Positions 8,702 to 17,973 of a DNA stretch of 64,000 nt are shown in pieces; position 1 is the first letter of the stretch; each line of letters starts with the position of its first letter. Origin of the DNA: Paenibacillus tianjinensis (GTDB lineage Bacteria; Bacillota; Bacilli; Paenibacillales; Paenibacillaceae); the NCBI RefSeq assembly GCF_017086365.1, contig NZ_CP070969.1, positions 5,916,001-5,980,000 on the forward strand, in the 5' to 3' direction. The notes beneath the pieces are model-generated. The model saw nothing but the letters and a program-made list of their open reading frames with translations, was not told where the DNA came from and searched no databases. Both the position numbers and the translations under genes were made by a program.

Positions 8702-11023
8702 TTACGTCATGACAAGGTAGTCCCGCCACTCCTCAGGAAGCAGCCCCCGGTAAGGTTGCTGGAGGAACCGGTCATCCGCCAGTATAATCGTTCCGTTGTC
8801 ACTCTCGCTGCGGATCAGCCGGCCCCCCGCCTGCAGCACCTTGCACATGCCCGGGTAGACATAGGCATAATCGAAGCCGTTCTTACCCTGGGATTGGAAA
8901 TACGCGCGCAGCAGGTTACGCTCAAGCCCTACCTGCGGCAACCCGACACCTACGACCATTACACCGTTCAGGCGGTCGCCCGGCAAATCAACCCCCTCCG
9001 AGAAAATCCCGCCCAGCACGGCGAAGCCAAGCAGGGTCTGCGGATTCTCCGGGCGGAAGGAGGCAAGGAAGCTCTCCCTGTCCGGTTCGCTCATACCGGT
9101 GCTTTGCACAAGCGTTGAGACCTCCGGATATTTCTCGGTAAACAGCGCATATACATTCTGCAGATAAGCATAGGAAGGGAAAAACACGAGATAATTGCCT
9201 TTACGCGCAGTCATTCCCTTCAGCGCATCACAGAGCGGGAACAGGGAATCCTCCCGGTCCCGGTACCGCGTGGAAACCGGAAGCACGGATACCTGCCATT
9301 GTTCCTTATGAAAAGGCGAAGGAACCATCAGGCTGTAATCCTCCTCCCGCGCCCCCAGCATGTCCCTGTAATATGAGAGGGGGGACAGCGTTGCCGAGAA
9401 CAGAATCTGGCTGCGGAAGCTTTTGCCCATTTGCTGCAGCAGGTAGGAAGGGTCCAGATTGAACAGCTTGAGATATACATCCCCGCGCTGAACCTCAGCA
9501 TAAGTTATATACCGCTCATCGTAGGTTTTAAACGTGCGCAGCATGCCTTGTACTGAATAATACGTATCCAGCAGCCCTTCTCCATCTCCGTCTTCGTCTT
9601 CCCCGGGCGGTGCAAGAAGCGGCAGAGAGGGGGACAGCAGCTCAGTCTCCGCTTCCAGAGCAAAGGCCTCCAGTAAAGCCGGAAGCTCCTCCGGATAGCT
9701 GCTCCATTCCCCTTCACCTGCTTCACTGCAGCTTTTGCGCAAGCCGATGAAGAAGGCATTGACGGCTTTGGCCGCTGCGCTTAGGGCTTTATTACCCGAT
9801 TTATACTGCCGCTGCAGCGTAAGAAACGGCGCCTTGGACAGACTTGCCGAATACATCTCACGCCCGCGGTCTACCAGATTATGCGCTTCATCCACCAGCA
9901 GGACTGTTTTCTTCTTCCGTTCCTCCGGCAGCCGCTTAAGGCTGATCCTGGGATCATAGATATAGTTATAGTCGCAAATGACCGCATCGCAGGCATAGGC
10001 GGCATCGAGCGAGAACTCGAACGGGCAGATCTCATGCTTCCTGGCATACGACGCAATAACCTCCTGTGTCATCAGAGTCTCATGCTCCAGCATATCCAGC
10101 AGCGCCGTATTAATCCGGTCATAATAACCTTCTCTATAGGGGCAGAACTCCTTGCTGCAGAGGCCCTCCTCACGGAAGCAGGCCTTGTCCTTGGCTGTAA
10201 GTGTAATGGCATGCAGATGCAGCCCCTGATCGACCAGCATAGCTATCGCCGCTTGGGCAGCCAGCCGGTTCACCGTCTTGGCCGTCAGATAGAACAGCCC
10301 GGCTGCTTTACCTTCCCCCAGCGCTTTCAGCGCCGGAAAGAGCGTAGACATGGTTTTGCCGATGCCGGTCGGTGCCTGTGCAAACAGATTGACGCCCTCC
10401 GAAACCGATTTATACACTGCAGCAGCGAAATGCCGCTGTCCCTCCCGGTAAGCGGGAAAAGGAAACGGCAACTGCCGGATGCTGATCTCCTTCTTGTTCC
10501 CGTGGCGGACCATCAGCTCTGCATAAGGAGCGTACTTGGCAACTGTATCCGCAGCGAAGGCGCACAGTTCCTCCCGCGTGACATTCCTGTACAGGCTCTG
10601 CTGCTCCTCACCGCCGCGCCGGACGTAGGTAAGCTTCACTTCTATACCGGATAGCCCCTGCTCAAGACAAATCATGTAGGCATACATAAGTGCCTGCGCC
10701 CAATGAACATCCCGTCCTGCGAAATCCGGCTCCAGCAGTTCGGCCGTAGATTTAATCTCTTCCACCGTAACGGACCCATTCTCTCCAGTTAACAGGCCGT
10801 CGCACCGTCCATCGATAACGAATAGAAGCCCTTCATGGGGAATCTCCGTCTTAAGGTAGACCTCCTTGCGGTCTCCTTCCTTATATTGCTTCTGGATATG
10901 CTGATGAATACGTGTCCCTTCTGCCATTGCCGCACCGCTGCGGAATCCCGGCTCCAGACTGCCGCTGCTGAACACATATTCCACCAAAGTCCTTACCGAA
11001 AGGGAAAATACCTCGTATTGCAT
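8702..11023 (-). CDS. Rad3/XPD-DinG-like helicase with N-terminal PD-(D/E)XK nuclease-like domain
   Basis: 773 residues. Residues 1-150 look like a PD-(D/E)XK fold: DGRCDG at 71-76 and VEEIKST at 87-93 supply the D...ExK residues. The superfamily 2 helicase follows, with Walker A APTGIGKT (217-224), a DEAH box (378-381, VDEAHN) and cysteines 282, 289, 294 and 333, placed to bind the Fe-S cluster of XPD/DinG helicases. The C-terminal part carries the second RecA domain (LLGFAVLGGIFSEGVDLPG, QAGGRLIRS). It probably unwinds 5'-3' in DNA repair and may cut DNA. It is a single gene, divergent from the LTA-synthase-like gene. Confidence 0.87.
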   Translation of the reverse strand: MQYEVFSLSVRTLVEYVFSSGSLEPGFRSGAAMAEGTRIHQHIQKQYKEGDRKEVYLKTEIPHEGLLFVIDGRCDGLLTGENGSVTVEEIKSTAELLEPDFAGRDVHWAQALMYAYMICLEQGLSGIEVKLTYVRRGGEEQQSLYRNVTREELCAFAADTVAKYAPYAELMVRHGNKKEISIRQLPFPFPAYREGQRHFAAAVYKSVSEGVNLFAQAPTGIGKTMSTLFPALKALGEGKAAGLFYLTAKTVNRLAAQAAIAMLVDQGLHLHAITLTAKDKACFREEGLCSKEFCPYREGYYDRINTALLDMLEHETLMTQEVIASYARKHEICPFEFSLDAAYACDAVICDYNYIYDPRISLKRLPEERKKKTVLLVDEAHNLVDRGREMYSASLSKAPFLTLQRQYKSGNKALSAAAKAVNAFFIGLRKSCSEAGEGEWSSYPEELPALLEAFALEAETELLSPSLPLLAPPGEDEDGDGEGLLDTYYSVQGMLRTFKTYDERYITYAEVQRGDVYLKLFNLDPSYLLQQMGKSFRSQILFSATLSPLSYYRDMLGAREEDYSLMVPSPFHKEQWQVSVLPVSTRYRDREDSLFPLCDALKGMTARKGNYLVFFPSYAYLQNVYALFTEKYPEVSTLVQSTGMSEPDRESFLASFRPENPQTLLGFAVLGGIFSEGVDLPGDRLNGVMVVGVGLPQVGLERNLLRAYFQSQGKNGFDYAYVYPGMCKVLQAGGRLIRSESDNGTIILADDRFLQQPYRGLLPEEWRDYLVMT

Positions 11024-11189
11024 ATATAGAGTCCACCTCCATCATCCGCCTTGCCCTTTTTTTTGGGCGCAGGCAGTCATTTTCGTGTTTTTTTCCCTGT
11101 ATACCCTCATTTGAGTACGTTAATCTCTGCTGCAGAGAGGCGCATCTGATCTTACGCATTCCACGGGGCTTATACGGCATTTCTGATTT

Positions 11190-11218
11190 TTGACATTCAT
11201 CGGCAAGCGCTGCATAAT
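11190..11218 (+). promoter_or_regulatory. Sigma-A promoter of the LTA-synthase-like gene
   Basis: TTGACA (11190-11195), a 17-base spacer and CATAAT (11213-11218) lie 91 bp before the GTG start. The -35 matches consensus perfectly and the -10 in five of six positions. Confidence 0.72.
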
Positions 11219-11308
11219 AAGTTCTATTAATATGGAATTTTCTTGTCTTTGCGCTGCATCCTCCCAGCCGGGAAGCGGCGTTTCATCCCGTAGAAAGAAG
11301 GCGAAGCT

Positions 11309-13180
11309 GTGTCATCTTTGACAATTAGACGGTGGTTAGTCAAACCATTCATCTTTTTCACGATCATCTTTATCCTCAAAAGTTTCCTGGCCTGGGGCGT
11401 TATTTTCGGCGATTTGCTGTCCTGGAAATCTATAATTACTGAAATCCCTTTTGTCTGGGCCCTTTTTTGTCTTATTGAGGCCTTCGCCTCCAAACGGAAG
11501 CTCGGGTATTACATGCTGGTGAACCTGCTAGTTACCGCTATCTTTTTTGCAGCCATTATGTATTTCAAATATTATGGTGTCATTGTCACATACCATGCAG
11601 CCGAGCAGGTGAATCAGGTCACCGCTGTGCGCAACAGTGTATTTTCATTAATGGACCCGTATTATCTGTTGATTTTTGCCGATATCATTATTCTTGGTGC
11701 ATACTTCTTCTTTAATAAAAAAGGCCGGGAATATAAAAAGGAAAACATCAACCGCCGCACCGGAACCTCAAAGTTCTCATACAGCCTGCTGTTCGCGGTG
11801 TCATTCGGACTGTGCTTGTTCAACATTCTGCCCAATAAGGCCAGTATGAATGAAATCAAGAAAGCCCAGGAAATGGGTCTCCTCAATTATGAGGCTTATA
11901 CCATTTTTGCTCAAGACAAACCGGAACTGGTGAAGGCCAGTGAGATTACCCAGGATGTTATTAACCAGGTGAAGGGCATCGATACGGCAGCGGTCTCCCC
12001 GTTCCAGGGTACGGCCAAAGGCAAGAACCTGATTATCATCCAGCTGGAGTCCTTCCAGAGCTTTTTGCTGGGGCTCACGATCGACGGCAAGGAAATTACA
12101 CCGAACCTGAACAGCCTGATGAAAGACAGCCTGTATTTCCCTAACTTCTATCAGATGGTAGGCCAAGGGAATACATCCGATGCTGAATTCGTCGTCAACT
12201 CTTCCTTTTATATTCCGCCGCAAGGTGCGGCTACAATGTCTTATGTAGATAAGGAGCTGCCGAGTCTGCCCCGTCTGCTGCAGGCGAACGGATATCAGAC
12301 AGCGACCTTCCATACGAATGATGTAGAATTCTGGAACCGCGGCGAGCTATACAGCGCGCTGGGCTGGGAGCATTATTATGACCATAAGTTCTTCGGTGAT
12401 GAGGATACCTTCTTCTTCGGGGCATCCGATGAAGTGCTCTACCGTAAAACAGCCGATAAGCTTAAAGAAATGGAAGGGGATGGCAAGCCGTTCTACGCTC
12501 AAGTGATTTCGATGTCTGCCCACCATCCGTTTACGATTCCTGCAGAGAAATATCAGATGAAGCTGCCGGAGCGTTATGAAGGCACTTTTGTCGGTGACTA
12601 TGTCCGGTCCCAGAATTATGCCGACTATGCCTTTGGACAATTTGTTGAAGAACTCAAAGCAAACGGCCTCTGGGACAACAGTCTGATCATGGTATACGGA
12701 GACCATATGGGACTGCCGATATATTCGCTGGACCATGACGATAAGGAATTAATGGAGGAAATATACGGGCATGAATACGGGTATGCCGACATGCTTAACA
12801 TTCCGCTCCTTATCCATGAACAGGGCAGCCTTGCGCCGCAGACACTAGAACAGGTCGGCGGAGAAGTCGATATTATGCCGACAGCAGCCAGCCTGCTGGG
12901 TGTACCCATGGGTGATACCATTCATTTTGGCCAGGACATCACCGCCCAGACTTACAATCTGCTGCCGCAGCGTTACTATCTGCCGACCGGGTCCTTTATC
13001 GCCAGTTCCGCACTGCTTATTCCCGGCAACAGCTTTGAGGACAACACGCAGTACACCCTTGCTGCCGGAGGGAAATCACCTGCCGGAACCGAAGATGAAT
13101 ACACCCGTGCGCTGAGATTACGCCAGCTGTCGGACAGCTATGTTACGCAGCTGCCGGATAAAGCGCCGGACAAAGAATAA
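11309..13180 (+). CDS. LTA synthase family glycerophosphotransferase (sulfatase fold)
   Basis: 623 residues. Five membrane helices occupy about residues 10-175, then an extracellular sulfatase-like domain. Catalytic features of LtaS are present: Glu247 in QLES (metal ligand), nucleophile Thr289 in GNTSDAE, His405/406 in SAHHPF and Asp465-His466 in YGDHMG. LtaS enzymes polymerise glycerophosphate from phosphatidylglycerol onto a glycolipid anchor; Bacillales carry several paralogues, so this may be LtaS, YfnI, YqgS or a primase-type member. It starts at GTG and has a consensus promoter. The linker SASE/PNKAS-type cleavage region between helices and domain (about 170-180) is plausible but unproven. 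Confidence 0.9.
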   Translation: MSSLTIRRWLVKPFIFFTIIFILKSFLAWGVIFGDLLSWKSIITEIPFVWALFCLIEAFASKRKLGYYMLVNLLVTAIFFAAIMYFKYYGVIVTYHAAEQVNQVTAVRNSVFSLMDPYYLLIFADIIILGAYFFFNKKGREYKKENINRRTGTSKFSYSLLFAVSFGLCLFNILPNKASMNEIKKAQEMGLLNYEAYTIFAQDKPELVKASEITQDVINQVKGIDTAAVSPFQGTAKGKNLIIIQLESFQSFLLGLTIDGKEITPNLNSLMKDSLYFPNFYQMVGQGNTSDAEFVVNSSFYIPPQGAATMSYVDKELPSLPRLLQANGYQTATFHTNDVEFWNRGELYSALGWEHYYDHKFFGDEDTFFFGASDEVLYRKTADKLKEMEGDGKPFYAQVISMSAHHPFTIPAEKYQMKLPERYEGTFVGDYVRSQNYADYAFGQFVEELKANGLWDNSLIMVYGDHMGLPIYSLDHDDKELMEEIYGHEYGYADMLNIPLLIHEQGSLAPQTLEQVGGEVDIMPTAASLLGVPMGDTIHFGQDITAQTYNLLPQRYYLPTGSFIASSALLIPGNSFEDNTQYTLAAGGKSPAGTEDEYTRALRLRQLSDSYVTQLPDKAPDKE

Positions 13181-13196
13181 GCTTAGGTAATAATTA

Positions 13197-13239
13197 CACA
13201 AACAGCCACGCTCCAATGTTGGAGCGTGGCTGTTTGTTG
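13197..13239. terminator. Bidirectional terminator
   Basis: A perfect stem (CAGCCACGCTCCA / TGGAGCGTGGCTG) flanked by A-rich and T-rich sides lies between the convergent genes ending at 13180 and 13264. Confidence 0.88.
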
Positions 13240-13263
13240 TTTCAACGGGTATGAGCCGGCCGA

Positions 13264-13704
13264 TTATCGTTCCTGCTTCTCCAGCAGCGTATAATATTCG
13301 GCAAAATTCTTCAATTCCTCCGGCTTTAAAATCGATAAGTGTTCGGTCAACAGAAGCAGCGACCGATAATGTGCTTCTTTGAGCAGTTCCTCGCCCTTCG
13401 TAGTAAGCGTCACACTGACGGCTCTGCGGTCATTCTCATCCGGAACACGGGTGATAAGCTCCAGCAGCTCCAGCCGGTCCAGCATGACGGTAACCGCGCT
13501 TGATTTTACCTCCAGCTTCTCGGCAAGCTGGATGACCCTCGCCTGCTTCTCTTGTGCAATGATATGCAGCAGATGGAACTGCGGAACAGTAAGGCCCATT
13601 TCTTTATGCAAAGACATCTGTGATGTGATTCTGCGTTGTACTCTCCACATGGATAATCCCAAGGATTCTACCAAAGGATCAATTTGCTGCGGCATTCCTT
13701 TCAC
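13264..13704 (-). CDS. MarR family transcriptional regulator
   Basis: 146 residues, typical MarR length. The HTH is at about residues 58-82 (IQLAEKLEVKSSAVTVMLDRLE) and the wing carries NDRRAVSVTLTTKGEEL. It stands alone, facing away from the chemoreceptor gene, with no obvious co-transcribed target. An imperfect dyad upstream (13734-13754) could be its own operator. The ligand is unknown. Confidence 0.9.
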   Translation of the reverse strand: MKGMPQQIDPLVESLGLSMWRVQRRITSQMSLHKEMGLTVPQFHLLHIIAQEKQARVIQLAEKLEVKSSAVTVMLDRLELLELITRVPDENDRRAVSVTLTTKGEELLKEAHYRSLLLLTEHLSILKPEELKNFAEYYTLLEKQER

Positions 13705-13733
13705 TCCCAGTCCGTTTGTCCTGCATCTAGCGT

Positions 13734-13754
13734 ATCATTTTTACAGCTAATGAT
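13734..13754. promoter_or_regulatory. Candidate operator dyad upstream of marR
   Basis: ATCATT (13734-13739) and AATGAT (13749-13754) form a dyad with a nine-base spacer, 30 bp upstream of the marR start. The arms are short, so chance is possible. Confidence 0.3.
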
Positions 13755-13933
13755 TCAATGCTTTTTGTCTTTGGTATGACAAGTATCATTGCAAGGCTGC
13801 TTTTTTCAGACAAATTCGTTCTTTTTCGACACAAAAAAACTACATTTTATAGACCCAGCGATGCGCTATAATCTTAGCAGTGATAGCAATTATCATATAA
13901 AATTAACTATAGTCAGGGTTGGTGGTGCTAACA

Positions 13934-15628
13934 ATGAAATTGGCAACAAAATTAACTTGGATGATGCTCATTGTATTACTTCTTGTCGGATCATCCATCG
14001 GGTTCTTCGGATACCGCGCTGCGTACAATCAACTAGATGAAGCTGCGGGTATTGAATTGGTAGGCTGCGCCAATATTACAACCGGCCTCGTTGACCCCGT
14101 TGACATAGCGGCTCTTGCCGCAGGAGACAACAGTAAACTTACCGCCATCGAGGATCGTATTGGCTGGATTAATGCGCATAAACCGATTTTCAAGGAAGCA
14201 TTCATCCTCTCCTTGGACGGCAAAGTTCTTGCCGCAGATGCTAATTTCAAAAAGAGGGGATATAAAGCAGGAGACTCCTTTTATTTCTCAGAAAAAGATA
14301 AAGATATGATTACTACCATGAAGCATTCCGCATACTCCGAAGTTTATACATATCAAGGTGCCTCTCTTAAAACCGGCTACGGCCCCATCTATCAGGATCA
14401 CGACCCAACCAAACCTATCATTGCACTCATGGCTATCAATTTCGACGGCTCCCTGATTCAGGAACGGACACAGGATATCATTGTTCAACCCTTTATTATC
14501 GGTATATCTATCCTGATCGTGGCCATCCTTGCAGCATACCTGTTCATTCGCCGCCTGGTAAGCCCGCTGACTAAGCTCTCCGGCTCCGTAAACACCGTAG
14601 CAAAGGGTGATCTTTCCCATGACCCGCTCCTGTTTGACCGCAAGGACGAGATTGGCACACTGGCCCGTGACTTCAATGAGATGACAACGAGTCTGCGCAC
14701 GCTTATCACTCAGGTCAACGATACTTCCATGCTGGTGGCCTCTTCATCACAGGAGCTGTCCGCCAGTGCACAGGAGACGAACCGCGCTGGTGAGCACAGC
14801 GTTAATGTAACCCTCGAATTAGCCGACGGCGCTCATACCCAGCTGCGAAATTTGGAGGGAAGCTACCGGTCCGTTCAGGAAATGTCCCGGTTCATCACTG
14901 AGATCGCCAGCAATGCTGACAACGCAATGAATACGGCCGCCAGCAATGCCCTTAAGGCCCGTTCAGGCCGGGAATCCATGGATTCTACCACCTCGCAGAT
15001 GCAGGTTGTCAGTGACAGCATCACTGACCTGTCCGAAATCATCGAATCCCTTGGCAGTCACTCCAAAGAGATCGAGAACATTGTGGGCACGATCGCCGGC
15101 ATAGCGGAAGAAACAAATCTATTATCTCTGAACGCAGCCATCGAAGCTGCCCGTGCCGGAGAAGAAGGCCGCGGCTTTGCCGTAGTGGCCGGATCTGTAC
15201 GCAAACTGGCGGAACGCTCCGCCCAATCCGCCGGCCAGATCGGCCAATTGGTCAGCCTGATTGTCACCCAAATGGACAAGGCCGGAGAGATGATGAAGCG
15301 CTCAACCGGTGAAATGGTGGAAGGCAGAGAGATGATTATGGCCGCCGGACAGTCGTTCTCCGAGATTGAACACTCCGTATCAGATATGTCCTCGCAGAGC
15401 CGGCAGATCTCGGAAACCGTACGCGAGCTGGCACTGATCTCCGAGGGACTCGTAGAAGCGATCCAGAGTATTGTGGCCGTCTCCAATCAGACCGCTGAGG
15501 GTGCAGAGACATTATCCGCCTCTTCGCAGCAACAGCTTGCCGCGATGCAGGAAGTGGAATCCTCTGCAGCCTTCCTCTCTTCGCTTGCGGAGAAGCTGCA
15601 GGTACTTGTCGAGAACTTTAAAATTTAG
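13934..15628 (+). CDS. Methyl-accepting chemotaxis protein
   Basis: 564 residues from the ATG at 13934, which has a GGTGG site eight bases upstream; TTG or GTG codons 9-15 bases earlier are weaker. One membrane helix (about residues 8-32), an extracellular sensor of the single-Cache kind (about 35-180), a second helix (about 183-205), HAMP and a long coiled-coil signalling domain follow. The hairpin tip reads [20 protein letters not shown], the CheA/CheW-binding signature. Just after it, [14 protein letters not shown] has Gly-Ser where Asp-Glu is usual. The ligand is unknown. It is a single gene. Confidence 0.93.
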   Translation: MKLATKLTWMMLIVLLLVGSSIGFFGYRAAYNQLDEAAGIELVGCANITTGLVDPVDIAALAAGDNSKLTAIEDRIGWINAHKPIFKEAFILSLDGKVLAADANFKKRGYKAGDSFYFSEKDKDMITTMKHSAYSEVYTYQGASLKTGYGPIYQDHDPTKPIIALMAINFDGSLIQERTQDIIVQPFIIGISILIVAILAAYLFIRRLVSPLTKLSGSVNTVAKGDLSHDPLLFDRKDEIGTLARDFNEMTTSLRTLITQVNDTSMLVASSSQELSASAQETNRAGEHSVNVTLELADGAHTQLRNLEGSYRSVQEMSRFITEIASNADNAMNTAASNALKARSGRESMDSTTSQMQVVSDSITDLSEIIESLGSHSKEIENIVGTIAGIAEETNLLSLNAAIEAARAGEEGRGFAVVAGSVRKLAERSAQSAGQIGQLVSLIVTQMDKAGEMMKRSTGEMVEGREMIMAAGQSFSEIEHSVSDMSSQSRQISETVRELALISEGLVEAIQSIVAVSNQTAEGAETLSASSQQQLAAMQEVESSAAFLSSLAEKLQVLVENFKI

Positions 15629-15664
15629 GATTTGTTAAAGGAAATCTTAATGAAAATGACCTTG

Positions 15665-15826
15665 GTTGAGGTTAAAGCCGCCGCTGCGGGGAATGTTTGG
15701 ACTTCCGGCCGCTGTTATGTTTGGATTTCCTGATTGGAACCGCTGGCCGCGGTAGAAATCCAAACATAAAGGCGGACGCTACGCTCCTACAGTTCCAAAC
15801 TTCCCCTCCGCCGCTCACACCTCAAC
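15665..15826. repeat. Hairpin repeat element, copy B
   Basis: Second copy of the element at 8446-8572, here extended by perfect terminal arms GTTGAGGT (15665-15672) and ACCTCAAC (15819-15826). The core 15685-15810 shares the 32-base left block and the 18-base right block with copy A. The inner perfect 15-bp inverted repeat is 15715-15729 with 15755-15769 around a 25-base loop, the same lengths as copy A but a different stem sequence. It lies 36 bp after the chemoreceptor stop. Confidence 0.82.
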
Positions 15827-15850
15827 ATTTCATTTCAATTGCCTTTAAAG

Positions 15851-15876
15851 AATCCCCCTCTTTAAAGAGGGGGATT
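15851..15876. other. Perfect hairpin downstream of chemoreceptor gene
   Basis: AATCCCCCTCTTT / AAAGAGGGGGATT is a perfect 13-bp inverted repeat with no loop bases spare. The following bases are TTTAAAAAA rather than a clean T run, so it is only a weak plus-strand terminator on its own. Confidence 0.6.
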
Positions 15877-15877
15877 T

Positions 15878-15922
15878 AAAAAAGCAGCAAGTCCTCTTTC
15901 ATCGGACTTGGCTGCTTTTTTT
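15878..15922. terminator. Bidirectional terminator between chemoreceptor and MHYT-GGDEF-EAL genes
   Basis: AAAAAGCAGC-AAGTCC pairs with GGACTT-G-GCTGCTTTTTTT (one bulged base). Poly-A and poly-T flanks allow termination in both directions. Confidence 0.85.
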
Positions 15923-15926
15923 ACTT

Positions 15927-17744
15927 TTAAGCCGTATTCTCAATAAACCACTGGCCCAGCTCATTCACCGGCATCGGGCGGCCGTAATAGAAGCCCTGCA
16001 TAACCCGGCAGCCCAATGACTGCAGCAGCTCGATCTGCTCCGGTGTCTCCACGCCCTCTGCCACCACCTCCATATTGAGGTTGCTGGCAATGGCGATAAT
16101 ATTGCTGATAATCGCTTTTTTGGAGTGCATCTTACTCTTGCGGATGAAGACCTGATCAATCTTCAGCGTATTCACCGGAATCTCATCCAGATTGCCGAGT
16201 GATGAGAAGCCGGTACCAAAGTCATCTAGCGAGACTCGTACCCCAAGGGCCCGGAGTTTGGAGAGCTGGGCAACCGTCTCTTCCATATTGTTCATGGCAA
16301 TCGATTCGGTGATCTCCAGCTCCAGGAAATGCGGCTCCAGCCCCGAGCGGATGAGCGCCTCTTCCACTACATCATACAGGCTGCCGCCTTCAAACATCCG
16401 CGCCGACATGTTGATGGATACAGGCACATTCGCTACCTCTGCCCGGTGCCACAGCTTATTTTGGCCGCACACTTCGTGCAGCATCCAGTAAGTGATCGGC
16501 ACGATCAGTCCCGTCTCCTCGGCAATCGGAATGAATTCCGCCGGCGAGATAATTCCATGCTCCGGATGTCTCCAGCGCAGCAGGGCTTCAAGACCGACAG
16601 TGACATTCATGAGTGAATCCCACTTAGGCTGGTAGACTACCATAAATTCAGAACGGGCGAGTGCCCTGCGCAGATCCTTCTCCAGTGACATCCGCCGCAC
16701 CTGATGGCGGTTCATCTCCTGGTCGAATACACTGAATTTATTCTTGCCGGAGTCTTTGGAGGTGTACAGCGCCGTGTCAGCGGCTTTCATAAGCGCAGAA
16801 CGGTCTGTTCCGTGCACCGGAGCCATGCTGATCCCGATACTGGCCGTCACATACAGCTCGTTGCCCTCGACGCTGTAGGATTTCTTAATCTCCCGCAGAA
16901 TATGCTGTGCCGCCTCCTGGGCATCCTCTATCCCGCAATCGGGCAGAGCGATCAGAAATTCGTCGCCGCCGAGCCGGAAGACCTTGCCTTTCATCGAGAC
17001 ACATTTTCTTAACCGGTCTGCGACCTCCTGCAGCAGCAAATCACCGACATCATGTCCGAGCGTATCATTAATCGACTTGAAGCGGTCCAGATCCACAAAA
17101 AACACCGCACCTGAATTCACCCCGAAAAACTCATCCTTGAAATAACGCTCCAGGCCATGCCGGTTCGGCAGCTCTGTCAGCGGATCATTATAGGCCATAA
17201 TTTCCAGCACATGCCGGTCGAGGAAAACAGCCCCTCCGGAGATGGCGAGCATAAACAGGGCAACCAGCGAAACCCCGGTCAACAGGATAACATTCTCCAT
17301 GGCAAATGGCTTTGTTCCAAGCCAGCTGTCAAGCTCCACGCTGCTCGCTCTTAGACTGATAAAATGCATGCCTGTAACAGCGCATCCGATGAATAATGCG
17401 GAGCCAAGCTTCCAGAAATTAAACTTCCCCTGTCCCCTGAATTTCCTGAATAAAAATATACCGACAGAAGATGCCAAGAGGGTGACGATGACGGAGATGC
17501 CTTGGGCAATTGGATTATAATGGAGATTACCTTCTGTCGCCAGAGTGGAAATGCCGGCATAGTGCATCGCCCAAAGCCCGGCCCCAAGCACAACTGCACC
17601 CAATGCAAGCCAGAACCTGCGGATTTTACGGTTGGAATGGGAAACCTGGGAAATCAGGTTAAGCGCTGAATAAGCCGCTATTACAGCAAGTGCAAAAGAT
17701 AGTAAAACAATCCATGTATTATAGTGGGTTCCCATCTGATCCAT
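15927..17744 (-). CDS. MHYT-GGDEF-EAL c-di-GMP turnover protein
   Basis: 605 residues from the ATG at 17744, chosen because GAAGAGG lies six bases upstream; a GTG 15 bases earlier is less likely. Seven membrane helices form the MHYT sensor (AMHYAG about residue 60, GMHFIS about 124), proposed in this family to bind metal and sense oxygen, CO or NO. The GGDEF motif is intact (FRLGGDEF) but lacks the RxxD inhibitory site. The EAL domain keeps EALLRW, ELEITES, DDFGTG and AEGVET, so phosphodiesterase activity is plausible. Net activity cannot be told from sequence. It is a single gene. Confidence 0.93.
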   Translation of the reverse strand: MDQMGTHYNTWIVLLSFALAVIAAYSALNLISQVSHSNRKIRRFWLALGAVVLGAGLWAMHYAGISTLATEGNLHYNPIAQGISVIVTLLASSVGIFLFRKFRGQGKFNFWKLGSALFIGCAVTGMHFISLRASSVELDSWLGTKPFAMENVILLTGVSLVALFMLAISGGAVFLDRHVLEIMAYNDPLTELPNRHGLERYFKDEFFGVNSGAVFFVDLDRFKSINDTLGHDVGDLLLQEVADRLRKCVSMKGKVFRLGGDEFLIALPDCGIEDAQEAAQHILREIKKSYSVEGNELYVTASIGISMAPVHGTDRSALMKAADTALYTSKDSGKNKFSVFDQEMNRHQVRRMSLEKDLRRALARSEFMVVYQPKWDSLMNVTVGLEALLRWRHPEHGIISPAEFIPIAEETGLIVPITYWMLHEVCGQNKLWHRAEVANVPVSINMSARMFEGGSLYDVVEEALIRSGLEPHFLELEITESIAMNNMEETVAQLSKLRALGVRVSLDDFGTGFSSLGNLDEIPVNTLKIDQVFIRKSKMHSKKAIISNIIAIASNLNMEVVAEGVETPEQIELLQSLGCRVMQGFYYGRPMPVNELGQWFIENTA

Positions 17745-17973
17745 AGTTGACCTCTTCACCGGTTATATTATCATTATCGCTGCAGCTCATTCTCAAGTAT
17801 AAAAACCTATTTACGAATATCAGATAAATGGAAGAGTGTAGAAAGATTATAGAGTTCCATGAGAAGTGACTTTAGCTGTATTCTACCTTGTATTTGCTAT
17901 ACTGTCTAAGTAAATACTGGAACTTTGACCCTTTTTTTGCCGAAGGCAATAATTGTCCATATTTGTCAAAGCC

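Noticed and set aside
8694..8706. Cre-like palindrome around AAGCGCTT
   Set aside because: It overlaps the stop codon of the helicase gene, far from any promoter, and the flanks do not fit the CcpA consensus.
11050..11068. GCCC-T8-GGGC hairpin upstream of the helicase gene
   Set aside because: The T run is in the loop rather than after the stem, so it is not a terminator, and the stem is only four to five pairs.
17923..17970. CTTTGAC / GTCAAAG inverted repeat after the ABC permease gene
   Set aside because: Seven-base arms with a long loop and no T run in the right place; too weak to call a terminator.
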